Shown one piece after another: positions 44,099 through 52,765 of a DNA stretch of 64,000 bases. The stretch covers positions 501,210 to 565,209 of the forward strand of contig NZ_SRMP01000003.1 in assembly GCF_005925325.1 (NCBI RefSeq), given 5' to 3'. Both the position numbers and the translations under genes were made by a program. The notes under the pieces were generated by a model. That model was not told the DNA's origin. It was given only the letters and a program-made list of their open reading frames with translations, and ran no database searches. Numbering within the stretch: position 1 is the first letter of the stretch; every line of letters begins with the position of its first letter. This DNA is from Pedobacter helvus. GTDB taxonomy: Bacteria > Bacteroidota > Bacteroidia > Sphingobacteriales > Sphingobacteriaceae.

Positions 44099-45409
44099 TT
44101 ATTCTTTAATCAATTCTCCTTCGTTGGTATTGTCGGTTTGGTCTTCAGTTTTTTTCAAAGGCACAATCCAAGTGGCAATAAAAGCCGGAATAGTTGCAAT
44201 GAGCACCCAAATGAAAAAGTCTTTGTAGCCCAAATAATCACTGATAGGGCCACTAATCATACTTGCCAACGTGTAGCCGAAATAAGTGATGGCGCTGCCA
44301 AAAGCATAATGAGCCATTTGGTATTTGCCTGGTGCAATTTGCTGCATAATAAAAAGGATGATACCAATGAAACCGAAACCGTAGCCAAAATGCTCGATAG
44401 CAACCGAACTGCCAATAATAAATAAGTTTGATGTTTGTGTAAATGCCAAGTAAGCGTATGTAATGAACGGCAGGTTAAAACAAGCACAAAGTAGCAGCAA
44501 GGTCTTGCGGTTCAATCCTTTGTTCGATACAAAATAACCTGCTGTTAACGAACCCAAAACGAAAGCAATAGTGCCATAAATACCTGTGAGCATACCTAGC
44601 GTTGCTTCGCTAAGTCCCAAACCACCAACATCTTTAGTGGCTTTAAAGAACAAAGGCATAATCTTAATGGCTTGTCCTTCTGCAAAGCGATATAAAACGA
44701 TGAATAAAATGCCAAACCAAATGTGTTTCTTTCTAAAAAAGCTAGTAATTACATCGCTTAAGGTTTGCCAAACTTGTGTCGTAGTTTGTACTTGAACTTG
44801 CGTTTGAGTTTGAGGTAACATCTTTTTGTTGTACAAACCCAGCAAAAACATCACAGCAGCATAAACCAATAATACTGTGGCCCAAGCTTTAGTGTTACCA
44901 TAAAGCGGAATAAGAACGCCTACTAAAAAGACCATTCCGCCGTTTGAGAATAACTTGGCAAAGTTGTAGAAGGTTCCTTGCCAGCCCACATATTTAGCTT
45001 GATCTTTGTTGCTTAATGATTGCAGGTACAAACCATCGGCAGCAATATCTTGCGTAGCACCTAGAAAGGCAATTAGTAAAAAAACAACTACCGAAGCAGC
45101 GAAGAAATTATCTAAAAACAATAAACCAGCGGCAACAGCGAACAGCAAACCGGCTAATATTTGTGAACCGTAAATATAGAATTTCTTGGTTTTGTACAAT
45201 TCCATAAACGGCCCCCAGAGTGGCTTAAAGCTCCAAGGTAATATGATGATGCCGGTGTAAACGGTAATCTCTGTATCTGAAAAACCCATGTTTTTGTACA
45301 AGAGCGAGAGCAATGTACCTCCCAATACCAAGTTGGGTAAACCCATGGCAAACCATGTGCTTGGTATCCAAAGAATGGGATTAATACTTTTTATTTTTAT
45401 TGGTTCCAC
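44099..45409 (-). CDS. AmpG-like major facilitator (oligosaccharide importer)
   Basis: A 436-residue membrane protein with about twelve segments. The LLIAFLGATQDIAADGLYLQ segment is the signature of AmpG/PAT-type permeases (SATQDIAxD), which import anhydromuropeptides in E. coli. A Gln-Thr-Val-rich cytoplasmic linker (QTQTQVQVQ) separates the two halves. Likely role: inner membrane uptake of di- or oligosaccharides with N-acetylhexosamine. The start is GTG at 45409 (next Met at residue 23). Encoded between the DUF5009 and SGNH genes. Confidence 0.85.
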   Translation of the reverse strand: MEPIKIKSINPILWIPSTWFAMGLPNLVLGGTLLSLLYKNMGFSDTEITVYTGIIILPWSFKPLWGPFMELYKTKKFYIYGSQILAGLLFAVAAGLLFLDNFFAASVVVFLLIAFLGATQDIAADGLYLQSLSNKDQAKYVGWQGTFYNFAKLFSNGGMVFLVGVLIPLYGNTKAWATVLLVYAAVMFLLGLYNKKMLPQTQTQVQVQTTTQVWQTLSDVITSFFRKKHIWFGILFIVLYRFAEGQAIKIMPLFFKATKDVGGLGLSEATLGMLTGIYGTIAFVLGSLTAGYFVSNKGLNRKTLLLLCACFNLPFITYAYLAFTQTSNLFIIGSSVAIEHFGYGFGFIGIILFIMQQIAPGKYQMAHYAFGSAITYFGYTLASMISGPISDYLGYKDFFIWVLIATIPAFIATWIVPLKKTEDQTDNTNEGELIKE

Positions 45410-45427
45410 TGTGTATATATTGATTTG

Positions 45428-46813
45428 TTAGGTTTTCCAGAAAAATTTGAGGCGTGTAAATAGAACGGTAATTAAGGCAACTATACCAGTAAAGATAACA
45501 CCTCTGGCAAAGCCGATAAAGGCACTGGTATTCATGGCATCTAAAAATGTAGAGAGCGTAGTAATTTTTAATAGTGGGATGAGGAATAAATTTCCTGCGG
45601 TGTAGGCAATCATTGGGTTTTTACCATTGGCTGCCAAAAAGTTAGTTACCGCTTTTAGATAGCCTAGCTTCTCCATTAAACTGAAAGCTAGTAAGGTTAG
45701 AAACGATAATCCAGAGCAAACAAAATAATAGCTATAAGTAGAGAAATCTTTCTTAATTCCTCCTTCGTAAGCTTCGAAAAATAGGCCGAGTACAAGAAGG
45801 TAGGCACCAGCGGTAATAATTCTATTGATCAACTCGCTTTGTTTTACGTCCCTGGCGAGAAGTAGTAAACACGCACAACCCAAAATGTTGATGAATAGGT
45901 TGATCTCTAGGGTTCTGGTGAATAATCCCCAAAGGTTTACAAAAACTAAGGCGATGGCAATTACCGCAATAAGGGATAATACTTTTTTAGAAGCTTGTTC
46001 TGTATTTTCATTCCTACTTTCTTTAATAAACCACTCACCAGCAAAGGTGCCCGGAATAATGATAAACAAGTATTTCAAATAGTAGAACTTGTAAAGCCAG
46101 TCGGCTGGAGTAGTGTTAAAGACCATTTGATTAATACTCCCGTCTTCTTTGGAAGCTAGAAACACTGCCATCACGAAAGGCAAAACGGCAATTCGCCAAA
46201 TCGGCAGCTTGCGGGTGAAGTACCAAATCAACCCACCAAAAAAAGCCATATTAGCCAGTACAATGATGATGATATCGCTTTTGGCTAAGCTGAAATCGCC
46301 ATAGGCAAAAGAGTAGAAACCCAAGAAAGCAATTGCTAAAATAATACCAATGGCTTTAAAAGCAATGGCAAGCTTGGTGTTTATAAATGAATTCCAGTTA
46401 CCATAAATAAGGAACAGACAGACAAATGCCGCAATTGAAATGAGGTGTGTTAAGGTGCTCGGTGTTTTTTCCATTACCCAAGCCCTGGCGTGAAAAGTAA
46501 AAATAGCGAAGAATGCCAACAGCACTAATCGGGTAAATAACTGTATGAATATTTTGTGGAATGGTTCCGTATCTGCTTTTTTGTTTAATGCCAATGGGAT
46601 TGCCGCTCCCATAGAAAATAAGAAAAAAGGAAATACTAAATCTACCCAAGTAATACCAGGTAAATTAGGATTGAAAATATGCGTAGGCGGCGGAGTTTGT
46701 GCATGAAACATCCAAGCTGGCATCATATCGCCAAAGGCAATGCTACTAGAGAGCACCATACAAAGTATGGCAAGCCCTCTAAAAGCATCTAGACTATTTA
46801 AACGTTTATTCAT
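45428..46813 (-). CDS. DUF5009/NagX-like membrane acyltransferase
   Basis: A 461-residue inner membrane protein with about eleven helices. The opening RLNSLDAFRGLAILCMVLSS and LPGITWVDLVFPFFLFSMGA match the DUF5009/NagX group, relatives of heparan-alpha-glucosaminide N-acetyltransferase. NPMIAYTAGNLFLIPLLK near the end is also typical. Homologues sit in Bacteroidota loci for N-acetylated sugars. It may move acetyl groups across the membrane to a glucosamine-type sugar, though that has not been shown for this gene. It follows the DUF5017 lipoprotein after 14 bases. Confidence 0.85.
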   Translation of the reverse strand: MNKRLNSLDAFRGLAILCMVLSSSIAFGDMMPAWMFHAQTPPPTHIFNPNLPGITWVDLVFPFFLFSMGAAIPLALNKKADTEPFHKIFIQLFTRLVLLAFFAIFTFHARAWVMEKTPSTLTHLISIAAFVCLFLIYGNWNSFINTKLAIAFKAIGIILAIAFLGFYSFAYGDFSLAKSDIIIIVLANMAFFGGLIWYFTRKLPIWRIAVLPFVMAVFLASKEDGSINQMVFNTTPADWLYKFYYLKYLFIIIPGTFAGEWFIKESRNENTEQASKKVLSLIAVIAIALVFVNLWGLFTRTLEINLFINILGCACLLLLARDVKQSELINRIITAGAYLLVLGLFFEAYEGGIKKDFSTYSYYFVCSGLSFLTLLAFSLMEKLGYLKAVTNFLAANGKNPMIAYTAGNLFLIPLLKITTLSTFLDAMNTSAFIGFARGVIFTGIVALITVLFTRLKFFWKT

Positions 46814-46827
46814 TTATGATTTTGACG

Positions 46828-47739
46828 TTATTTAACAGTCACGGTTAACTCTCTTACCACCTCTTTAACGTTTCCGTTTAAGCTATTTTTACCTACAAAG
46901 GTTACGGTGTAAGTTCCCGCTTTAGAGAACTTAAATTTATAGTTCTTCATTCCTTCTCTGTAAGCTTTAATGTTTACGCTCTTATCTGGATTAACTTTAT
47001 TAGGGAAAATCGCTCGGGTAATCACCCAGTCTTCAGATTCACTTGTGGTACTATTTGGAGCAAAATAAAGGAACGGGGTAGTCGACTGAATTACCCACTT
47101 ATTCGCTGTATTTTTTACATCTATGCCAATCCAACCCGCTGTTGTAACTGTTGAAATAGGTACCGTAGCATTAGCTGTTTTATTGGTTAGATTAAACGCT
47201 GGTACCCTCCAAGTTCTTCCTCCAAGTGCCGCTGTAGCGCTAGATTGGGCCACATATTTAAATGCGAAAAAAATAGGTTTTCCAGACACCACCAAACTTG
47301 ATAAATCTACGTCTTCAGAAGCCGTAACCGCACTATTTGTACTACCAACATCGGGCGCCAAAGTAAATTTGTTGGTGATGTCTGTCCATTTTGCTGCTTG
47401 TAATCCTGCTACCGTATAAATGTTATCAAAATCTGTAGAATACATTAAGGCAAGATTATTTTTCTGCGAAGCGAAAACAACTTGTGTAGAAATATTTAAA
47501 TGTAGCTTTCCGTCAGTTGATTCTAGCCGATTTCTATAACGATATTCACTACCTGCCTCACCTGAGTAAAAGCCAATTACATCTGCATAGCCATCTATTT
47601 TGAATTCCACAGAATCTGCTACATTGTATTCTGCCTTGGCAGTACTTACACTAAATGTAGGTTCGTCCGGAGTATCTTTTTTACAAGCATAAACGCTGGT
47701 AATTAATAGTGCGCCAAGTATATATGTTAGTTTATTCAT
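46828..47739 (-). CDS. DUF5017 surface lipoprotein (SusE-position glycan-binding protein)
   Basis: A 303-residue lipoprotein with lipobox LLITSVYAC (Cys19). The N-terminal domain is Ig-like (FSVSTAKAEYNVADSVEFKI, GYADVIGFYSGEAGSEYR), followed by beta-rich parts and a last Ig-like domain (YKFKFSKAGTYTVTFVGKNS). DUF5017 proteins lie right after SusD and are thought to be surface glycan binders, the place SusE occupies in the starch system. Here it is 24 bases downstream of SusD. Confidence 0.88.
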   Translation of the reverse strand: MNKLTYILGALLITSVYACKKDTPDEPTFSVSTAKAEYNVADSVEFKIDGYADVIGFYSGEAGSEYRYRNRLESTDGKLHLNISTQVVFASQKNNLALMYSTDFDNIYTVAGLQAAKWTDITNKFTLAPDVGSTNSAVTASEDVDLSSLVVSGKPIFFAFKYVAQSSATAALGGRTWRVPAFNLTNKTANATVPISTVTTAGWIGIDVKNTANKWVIQSTTPFLYFAPNSTTSESEDWVITRAIFPNKVNPDKSVNIKAYREGMKNYKFKFSKAGTYTVTFVGKNSLNGNVKEVVRELTVTVK

Positions 47740-47763
47740 GACTGTTTTTTTTATAATTAATAA

Positions 47764-49563
47764 CTACCATCCTTTATTTGGAATAATTAACCTATTTAAG
47801 CTAAGCTCCGAAGCTGGTATAGCAAATAATGTGTCTTTTTCTGATACATTCTGAGCAGATTTAGCTGCATAAGTATAAGCCGCTGGTGCTGTGGTAGCGA
47901 TTTCGTTGGCTATACTTTTCATTGTAGGATAGAAAATTCCCCAACGAATGAGGTCGAACCTTCTTAAGCCTTCGTAACCTAGCTCCCAAGATCTTTCGTT
48001 TCTAACTGCTGCACGGAAATCTTCTTTCGTTGAAGTATTTGCTGTAGTTAAATCGTTATTTGCGGTTTGGGTGTTGGTTAGCACAGCGGTTACTGTTGCG
48101 CCCGTTCCGCCGCCGCCGGTAACCGTTACTGTTGGTGCCGATGTATATCCAGAACCCATATCTGTAATAAATATTGCTGCTAGTTGACCATTGGTATTAT
48201 ATGCAGAAGTAGCTTTTGCCCCTGTTCCTCCACCTCCACTAATTGTTATTGTAGGGGGAGAAGTATATCCAGTACCGCCGTTTGTTATGATAAAAGATTT
48301 CACCATTTCTCCGTTGGTTAGGGTTTTCCCAAAAGCACGACGACGAACTTCGTTAATGGCATCAAAGGCTTTTACAGTTGGCCCATTCATTTCATTTTCT
48401 GCTTCAGCAAGCATCAACAATACATCAGAGTATCTCAACAAAGGAAAGTTGATGGTAGTAGTTCCATTGAATTTTGGTGAAGTTGTTTCATATTCACGTC
48501 TCCATTTTGCATCGTAACGGTTATAAATCTGCGATGGGGAATACGCAAGCCTACTATTATCAGTAGCATAAGAATAAGGACTAATGTTCCAATCTCTGCG
48601 CAAATCTCCATCTGCAAAGCTTTTGTAATATCGCTCTGTGGTGTGTTTAGCTCCGTAACTGTAGCCAATTGTAGCGTTAGCACCAATACCGTTAATAGAA
48701 CCTAAAGATCCATCTTCTTCTTGCGTTCCATTTTTTCTATTGAATTCAACTTCCCAAATCGATTCTTTGGTATCGTATTTATCCTGGCACATGTTAATGA
48801 ATACTTGAGAGTAGCTTGGATTTAAGCTGTGACCGGCAGTTTTCACTTTCTCAGCCCATTTTACCACTTCTGCATAGCGAGAAACGTCTCTAAGTGGAGC
48901 ACCAGCCATTTTCAGATTTACTCTTGCCAGTAACCCCCAAACTACAGACTTCGTAACACGACCTGCATGATTGTAGTTAGAAATTGGATTAACCAACTCT
49001 GCAGCAGTCTCCATGTCCTTTACAATTTGCTCATAATTTGTTTTGTAGGGGCTATTTGGAAAATGTGTATCGCTAGGAGATTTTGTAGAAGCTAGACGTA
49101 AAGGAACATTTCCCCAGTTGCTCGTCAGCACAAAGTGGTAATAGGCTCTCAAAAATAAAGCTTCACCCCTTGCTGCTTCCTTCTTTGCTGGATCCATGGT
49201 TGCTTTGTCAATATTTTCTAAAAGCATGTTTGCCCTATTGATACCGTTATACAAAGTTGTCCAAGCATCTGTTAGTTTTGTATCTGATGGGTTATAGTTG
49301 TACAAACCAATATCTTGAGTCCAAGAAGACAAGGCGATGAAAGCATCATCTGCTACATCCATCTCAAAATAAAGGTATCTACCATAAGTGGCCGTTTTTC
49401 CCAACGGGTCGTAAACTCCTGTTAAAGCTGCATTAATATCAGCTTCTGTATTATAGTAATTTGCCGGAGCTAACGAGTCGGTAGGCTTAAGATCTAAGAA
49501 CTTTTTACAAGAACTTAGTGACAGCGTCGAAATTAAACCTAAAAATAAAATACGTTTCATCAT
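47764..49563 (-). CDS. SusD-like surface glycan-binding lipoprotein with repeat insertion
   Basis: A 599-residue lipoprotein (lipobox LSLSSC, Cys19). SusD family landmarks: LKPTDSLAPANYYNTEADI, AARGEALFLRAYYHFVLTSN, the helical repeats, LRYSDVLLMLAEAENEMNGP and ERSWELGYEGLRRFDLIRWG. Between the last two motifs is an insertion of about 82 residues containing two 41-residue repeats (see the repeat entry); without it the core is of normal length (~515). It forms the lid over the SusC channel and precedes the DUF5017 gene. It follows SusC after 23 bases. Confidence 0.94.
   Translation of the reverse strand: MMKRILFLGLISTLSLSSCKKFLDLKPTDSLAPANYYNTEADINAALTGVYDPLGKTATYGRYLYFEMDVADDAFIALSSWTQDIGLYNYNPSDTKLTDAWTTLYNGINRANMLLENIDKATMDPAKKEAARGEALFLRAYYHFVLTSNWGNVPLRLASTKSPSDTHFPNSPYKTNYEQIVKDMETAAELVNPISNYNHAGRVTKSVVWGLLARVNLKMAGAPLRDVSRYAEVVKWAEKVKTAGHSLNPSYSQVFINMCQDKYDTKESIWEVEFNRKNGTQEEDGSLGSINGIGANATIGYSYGAKHTTERYYKSFADGDLRRDWNISPYSYATDNSRLAYSPSQIYNRYDAKWRREYETTSPKFNGTTTINFPLLRYSDVLLMLAEAENEMNGPTVKAFDAINEVRRRAFGKTLTNGEMVKSFIITNGGTGYTSPPTITISGGGGTGAKATSAYNTNGQLAAIFITDMGSGYTSAPTVTVTGGGGTGATVTAVLTNTQTANNDLTTANTSTKEDFRAAVRNERSWELGYEGLRRFDLIRWGIFYPTMKSIANEIATTAPAAYTYAAKSAQNVSEKDTLFAIPASELSLNRLIIPNKGW
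48049..48294 (-). repeat. Two-copy 41-residue repeat inserted in SusD
   Basis: Two adjacent 123-base units (48294-48172 and 48171-48049) encode FIITNGGTGYTSPPTITISG and FITDMGSGYTSAPTVTVTG followed by GGGTGA and a Thr/Ala-rich tail. The repeats are rich in Gly, Thr and Ser and look like a short beta-hairpin motif seen in surface and fibre proteins. The insertion sits in a loop of the SusD fold between RRRAFGKTL and the AAVRNERSWELG helix, so it would protrude from the surface. Confidence 0.85.
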
Positions 49564-49586
49564 TTTTATATCTATTTAAATAATGA

Positions 49587-52500
49587 TTAAAAAGTTGTGT
49601 TAATACCAAAAGTGATTGTACGGGCTCTAGGATAGGCCGAATAATCGAAACCAGGAGTTAATGCACTGTTTCTAACAGATACTTCAGGGTCGTAACCCGA
49701 ATAGTTAGTCCAAGTATATAAGTTTTGAGCCGAGACATAAACTCTTCCAGTTTTGAAAACTTTTGATTTCTGTAACCATCCGGAAGGCAATTTATAACCT
49801 AAAGAAACAGTTTTTAGCCTCAAGAAAGAGCCATCTTCAATGATACGGGTTGAGTATGCCTTTAAAGATGAACCTCTACCTGCCGCTACACCTGGCATAT
49901 CAGAGTTGGGGTTTTCTGGAGACCAACGATCTGCGTAAGTAGCATACTGATTGTAGCCATATTTGTAAGAAGATTCGAACATAATACGGTTGGCATTAAT
50001 GATATCGTTACCGTAAGACCATTGGAAAAATATGCCAAGATCAAAGCCTTTATAGCTGAAGTTATTAGAGAAACCACCAACATGCACTGGATTTGGATTG
50101 CCAATGATAGTTTTATCTGATTCTGTAATTTGACCATCGCCATCAAGATCGATGTATTTTACATCACCAGGTTTTACATTTGTCCTAGAACCACCGTTAG
50201 AAGGTACATTATCTTTTAGTGTGTAGTTTCCTCCTAACAGATCGAAATCTTCATATTTATAGGTTCCTGCATAAATTAAACCATAAAATTGAGCAATAGG
50301 ATTATTCAATTTGGCCATGTAGCCACCTATATTTTTCCAATCATCACCCCAACCTTGCGCAGTTTCTATGTACAATTGGTTATCGGTTAATTTAAGTAGT
50401 TTGTTTCTATTAAAGGCAATATTGAAAGAAGTGTTCCAAGTGAAGTCTTTATTTTGTATCGGAGTGGCTCCAATGGTGATTTCTAAACCTTGATTTTTAA
50501 CTTTTCCAATGTTTCTAAAAACCCTATTGTAGCCAGAACTAGGAGACATTCCTGCATTTAAAAGTAGATCGTCAGTAATTTTTCTATAAACATCTAATTC
50601 TAAGGTCAACCTTTGTTTAAAGAAACCTAAATCTAAACCAATATCGGTCTGCTTAGTACTCTCCCATTTTAAATCGGCATTACCTAGAGATGAGTACATC
50701 AAACCTTTACTATCTGCACCTCCAAAGGTATAACTAGGATAATTGTTAGGAACGTAGGCATCTGAATTGGCAAAGGCTAATGCCGGATGTGCAGCATAAT
50801 TGCCTATGCCATTATTTCCCGTAATACCATAAGATACACGTAGTTTAGCGTTAGAAACTACTTTGATGTTCTTCATGAACTGCTCATTGTTAATTTGCCA
50901 AGCAAATGCTCCCGAAGGAAAATATCCCCATCTGTTTTTACCCATGAAGCGAGAAGAACCATCGGCACGCATGGTCGCCGTAAATAAGTATCTGTCGGTA
51001 AGTTTATAATTAGCTCTTGCTAAAAAACTGGCCATGTGGTGCATGCCTGTTCCCGAAACAATACCTAAGGGGTTTCCTTCGTCAAGACCACTTAAACCCA
51101 AACTCTCGTTTGGCAACAAAACTGCGGTAGCACCAAAGTTGGTAAATTTGCTTTCCTCAATGGTGAAACCACCCTGTAGATCGAGATAGTTATTTTGGTT
51201 AAATCTTTTGGCGTAATTTAACGTAGAATAACTTTGCCATGTGTTAGAATTGAAATAGGTTTTGCTACCGTTAACCAAATAATTTCCGGTAATACCACTT
51301 CTAGACATAGAGCCATTGAAAAGATCATAAACCCTGTTACCCTTGTTTAAGCTGGCTACAGTTTTAAATCTCAGTTCTTTAGTGATTTCATACTCTAAAA
51401 ATCCACTTGCCGCCAAGTTTTCTCCAGAATTCTCTCTTAATTCATTTTTAACGGTTAGTACCGGGTTGAAAGTAAAGTTACTTCCTTGTTCAACTTCCGG
51501 ATCGTTTGCCAAGTCTAACAAATTAACATTAGGGTTTACCGCCAAAGGTCTAAAAGCCCAAACGCTAAATAAAAGGTTAATCTCATTGCTGAAATTACCA
51601 GTAGAAGTTGGGCTACCAAAATTCTTTACCCCCGAATAGGTAGCCGTCAACCCTACTTTTAATCTATCATTTACTTCTTGATCTAAAGAGAACTTACCTT
51701 GCAAGCGGTTAAATCCTGAGTTTAATAAAATACCATCTTGGCCTGTATAAGAAAGTGAAGCACTATATTTTGTCTTTTTATTTCCTCCCATTAAGTTTAG
51801 GTAATGGTTTTGCATCGGAGCAACTCGAGTCACTTCATCTTCCCAATTAATACCTTTTACACCAGCGTAGCTGTCTAAGGTCATGTTATTAACGAAATAA
51901 AGATTTTTAGTTCTAACAGGATCTATCTCATTTTGAAGTTTAACAAACTCGTATGGAGAAAGGGATCGTACTCTTTTATTATTCTCCTGCAAACCATAAT
52001 AGCCGTTATAGTTGATAACCGGTGTACCTTCTTTACCACGTTTAGTAGTTACGATAATAACACCGTTAGAGCCCCTTGCTCCATAAATAGCTGTAGAAGA
52101 CGCATCTTTTAAAATATTGATTGATTCGATATCATTTGGATCAATAGTATTTAGCGGATTTACCGAAAGATTACTAGGATCTTCGAAAATGATACCGTCA
52201 ATTACAACTAAGGGATAGTTGCTTTGTGTTACTGAGTTGTTACCACGAATAGTGATATTAATTGGAGCGCCTGGCTGACCTTCACTTGAGGTTACTTGCA
52301 CACCCGCCACACGGCCAGCTAAGGCTTCGTCAAATGATTTTACGGGTGCTTTTTGTAAGTCCGAAATACTCACCGTACCTACCGAACCCGTCAAGTCTTT
52401 TTTAGTAGTAGTACCGTAACCAATTACCACCACATCATTAAGTGTAGATATACTTGATTTTAAAGATACGTTGATCACATTGCCAGCAACTGCCGCCTCT

Positions 52501-52763
52501 TTTGGCTCGTAGCCCAGATAACTAAAAACTAATGTAGTTGAGCCCGTAGGAACAGCAATTTGAAATTTGCCGTCCTGATTGGTAGTGGTGCTTACTTTTG
52601 TACCTTTTACCAATACACTCACGCCGGTAAGAATTTCACCTTGGTCGTCTTTTACTGTTCCGCTAACGTTTGTCTGCGCCATTACCGAGGCAGAAAAAGT
52701 AAGCAGCAATAAAGCTAGCAAAGCGAGAAATCTTCCTTTTCTAATTGAAAATCGTTTCTTCAT
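49587..52763 (-). CDS. SusC-like TonB-dependent outer membrane transporter
   Basis: A 1058-residue receptor. Signal peptide (ending SASVMAQ), a CarboxypepD_reg-like domain (NVSGTVKDDQGEILTGVSVL), the Bacteroidota TonB box segment (LNDVVVIGYGTTTKKDLTGS), a plug domain (PVKSFDEALAGRVAGVQVTS, NPLNTIDPNDIESINILKDA, STAIYGARGSNGVIIVTTKR) and a 22-strand barrel. This is the typical SusC architecture for uptake of oligosaccharides through the outer membrane, in a pair with the SusD gene 23 bases downstream. It lies 2 bases after the FAD-oxidoreductase gene. Confidence 0.96.
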   Translation of the reverse strand: MKKRFSIRKGRFLALLALLLLTFSASVMAQTNVSGTVKDDQGEILTGVSVLVKGTKVSTTTNQDGKFQIAVPTGSTTLVFSYLGYEPKEAAVAGNVINVSLKSSISTLNDVVVIGYGTTTKKDLTGSVGTVSISDLQKAPVKSFDEALAGRVAGVQVTSSEGQPGAPINITIRGNNSVTQSNYPLVVIDGIIFEDPSNLSVNPLNTIDPNDIESINILKDASSTAIYGARGSNGVIIVTTKRGKEGTPVINYNGYYGLQENNKRVRSLSPYEFVKLQNEIDPVRTKNLYFVNNMTLDSYAGVKGINWEDEVTRVAPMQNHYLNLMGGNKKTKYSASLSYTGQDGILLNSGFNRLQGKFSLDQEVNDRLKVGLTATYSGVKNFGSPTSTGNFSNEINLLFSVWAFRPLAVNPNVNLLDLANDPEVEQGSNFTFNPVLTVKNELRENSGENLAASGFLEYEITKELRFKTVASLNKGNRVYDLFNGSMSRSGITGNYLVNGSKTYFNSNTWQSYSTLNYAKRFNQNNYLDLQGGFTIEESKFTNFGATAVLLPNESLGLSGLDEGNPLGIVSGTGMHHMASFLARANYKLTDRYLFTATMRADGSSRFMGKNRWGYFPSGAFAWQINNEQFMKNIKVVSNAKLRVSYGITGNNGIGNYAAHPALAFANSDAYVPNNYPSYTFGGADSKGLMYSSLGNADLKWESTKQTDIGLDLGFFKQRLTLELDVYRKITDDLLLNAGMSPSSGYNRVFRNIGKVKNQGLEITIGATPIQNKDFTWNTSFNIAFNRNKLLKLTDNQLYIETAQGWGDDWKNIGGYMAKLNNPIAQFYGLIYAGTYKYEDFDLLGGNYTLKDNVPSNGGSRTNVKPGDVKYIDLDGDGQITESDKTIIGNPNPVHVGGFSNNFSYKGFDLGIFFQWSYGNDIINANRIMFESSYKYGYNQYATYADRWSPENPNSDMPGVAAGRGSSLKAYSTRIIEDGSFLRLKTVSLGYKLPSGWLQKSKVFKTGRVYVSAQNLYTWTNYSGYDPEVSVRNSALTPGFDYSAYPRARTITFGINTTF

Positions 52764-52765
52764 GG

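Noticed and set aside
45428..46813. Reading DUF5009 as an ordinary OafA-type acyltransferase
   Set aside because: The opening DAFRGLAIL and the WVDLVFPFFLF motif are of the DUF5009/NagX group; the protein is not like the acyltransferase-3 protein at 21935.
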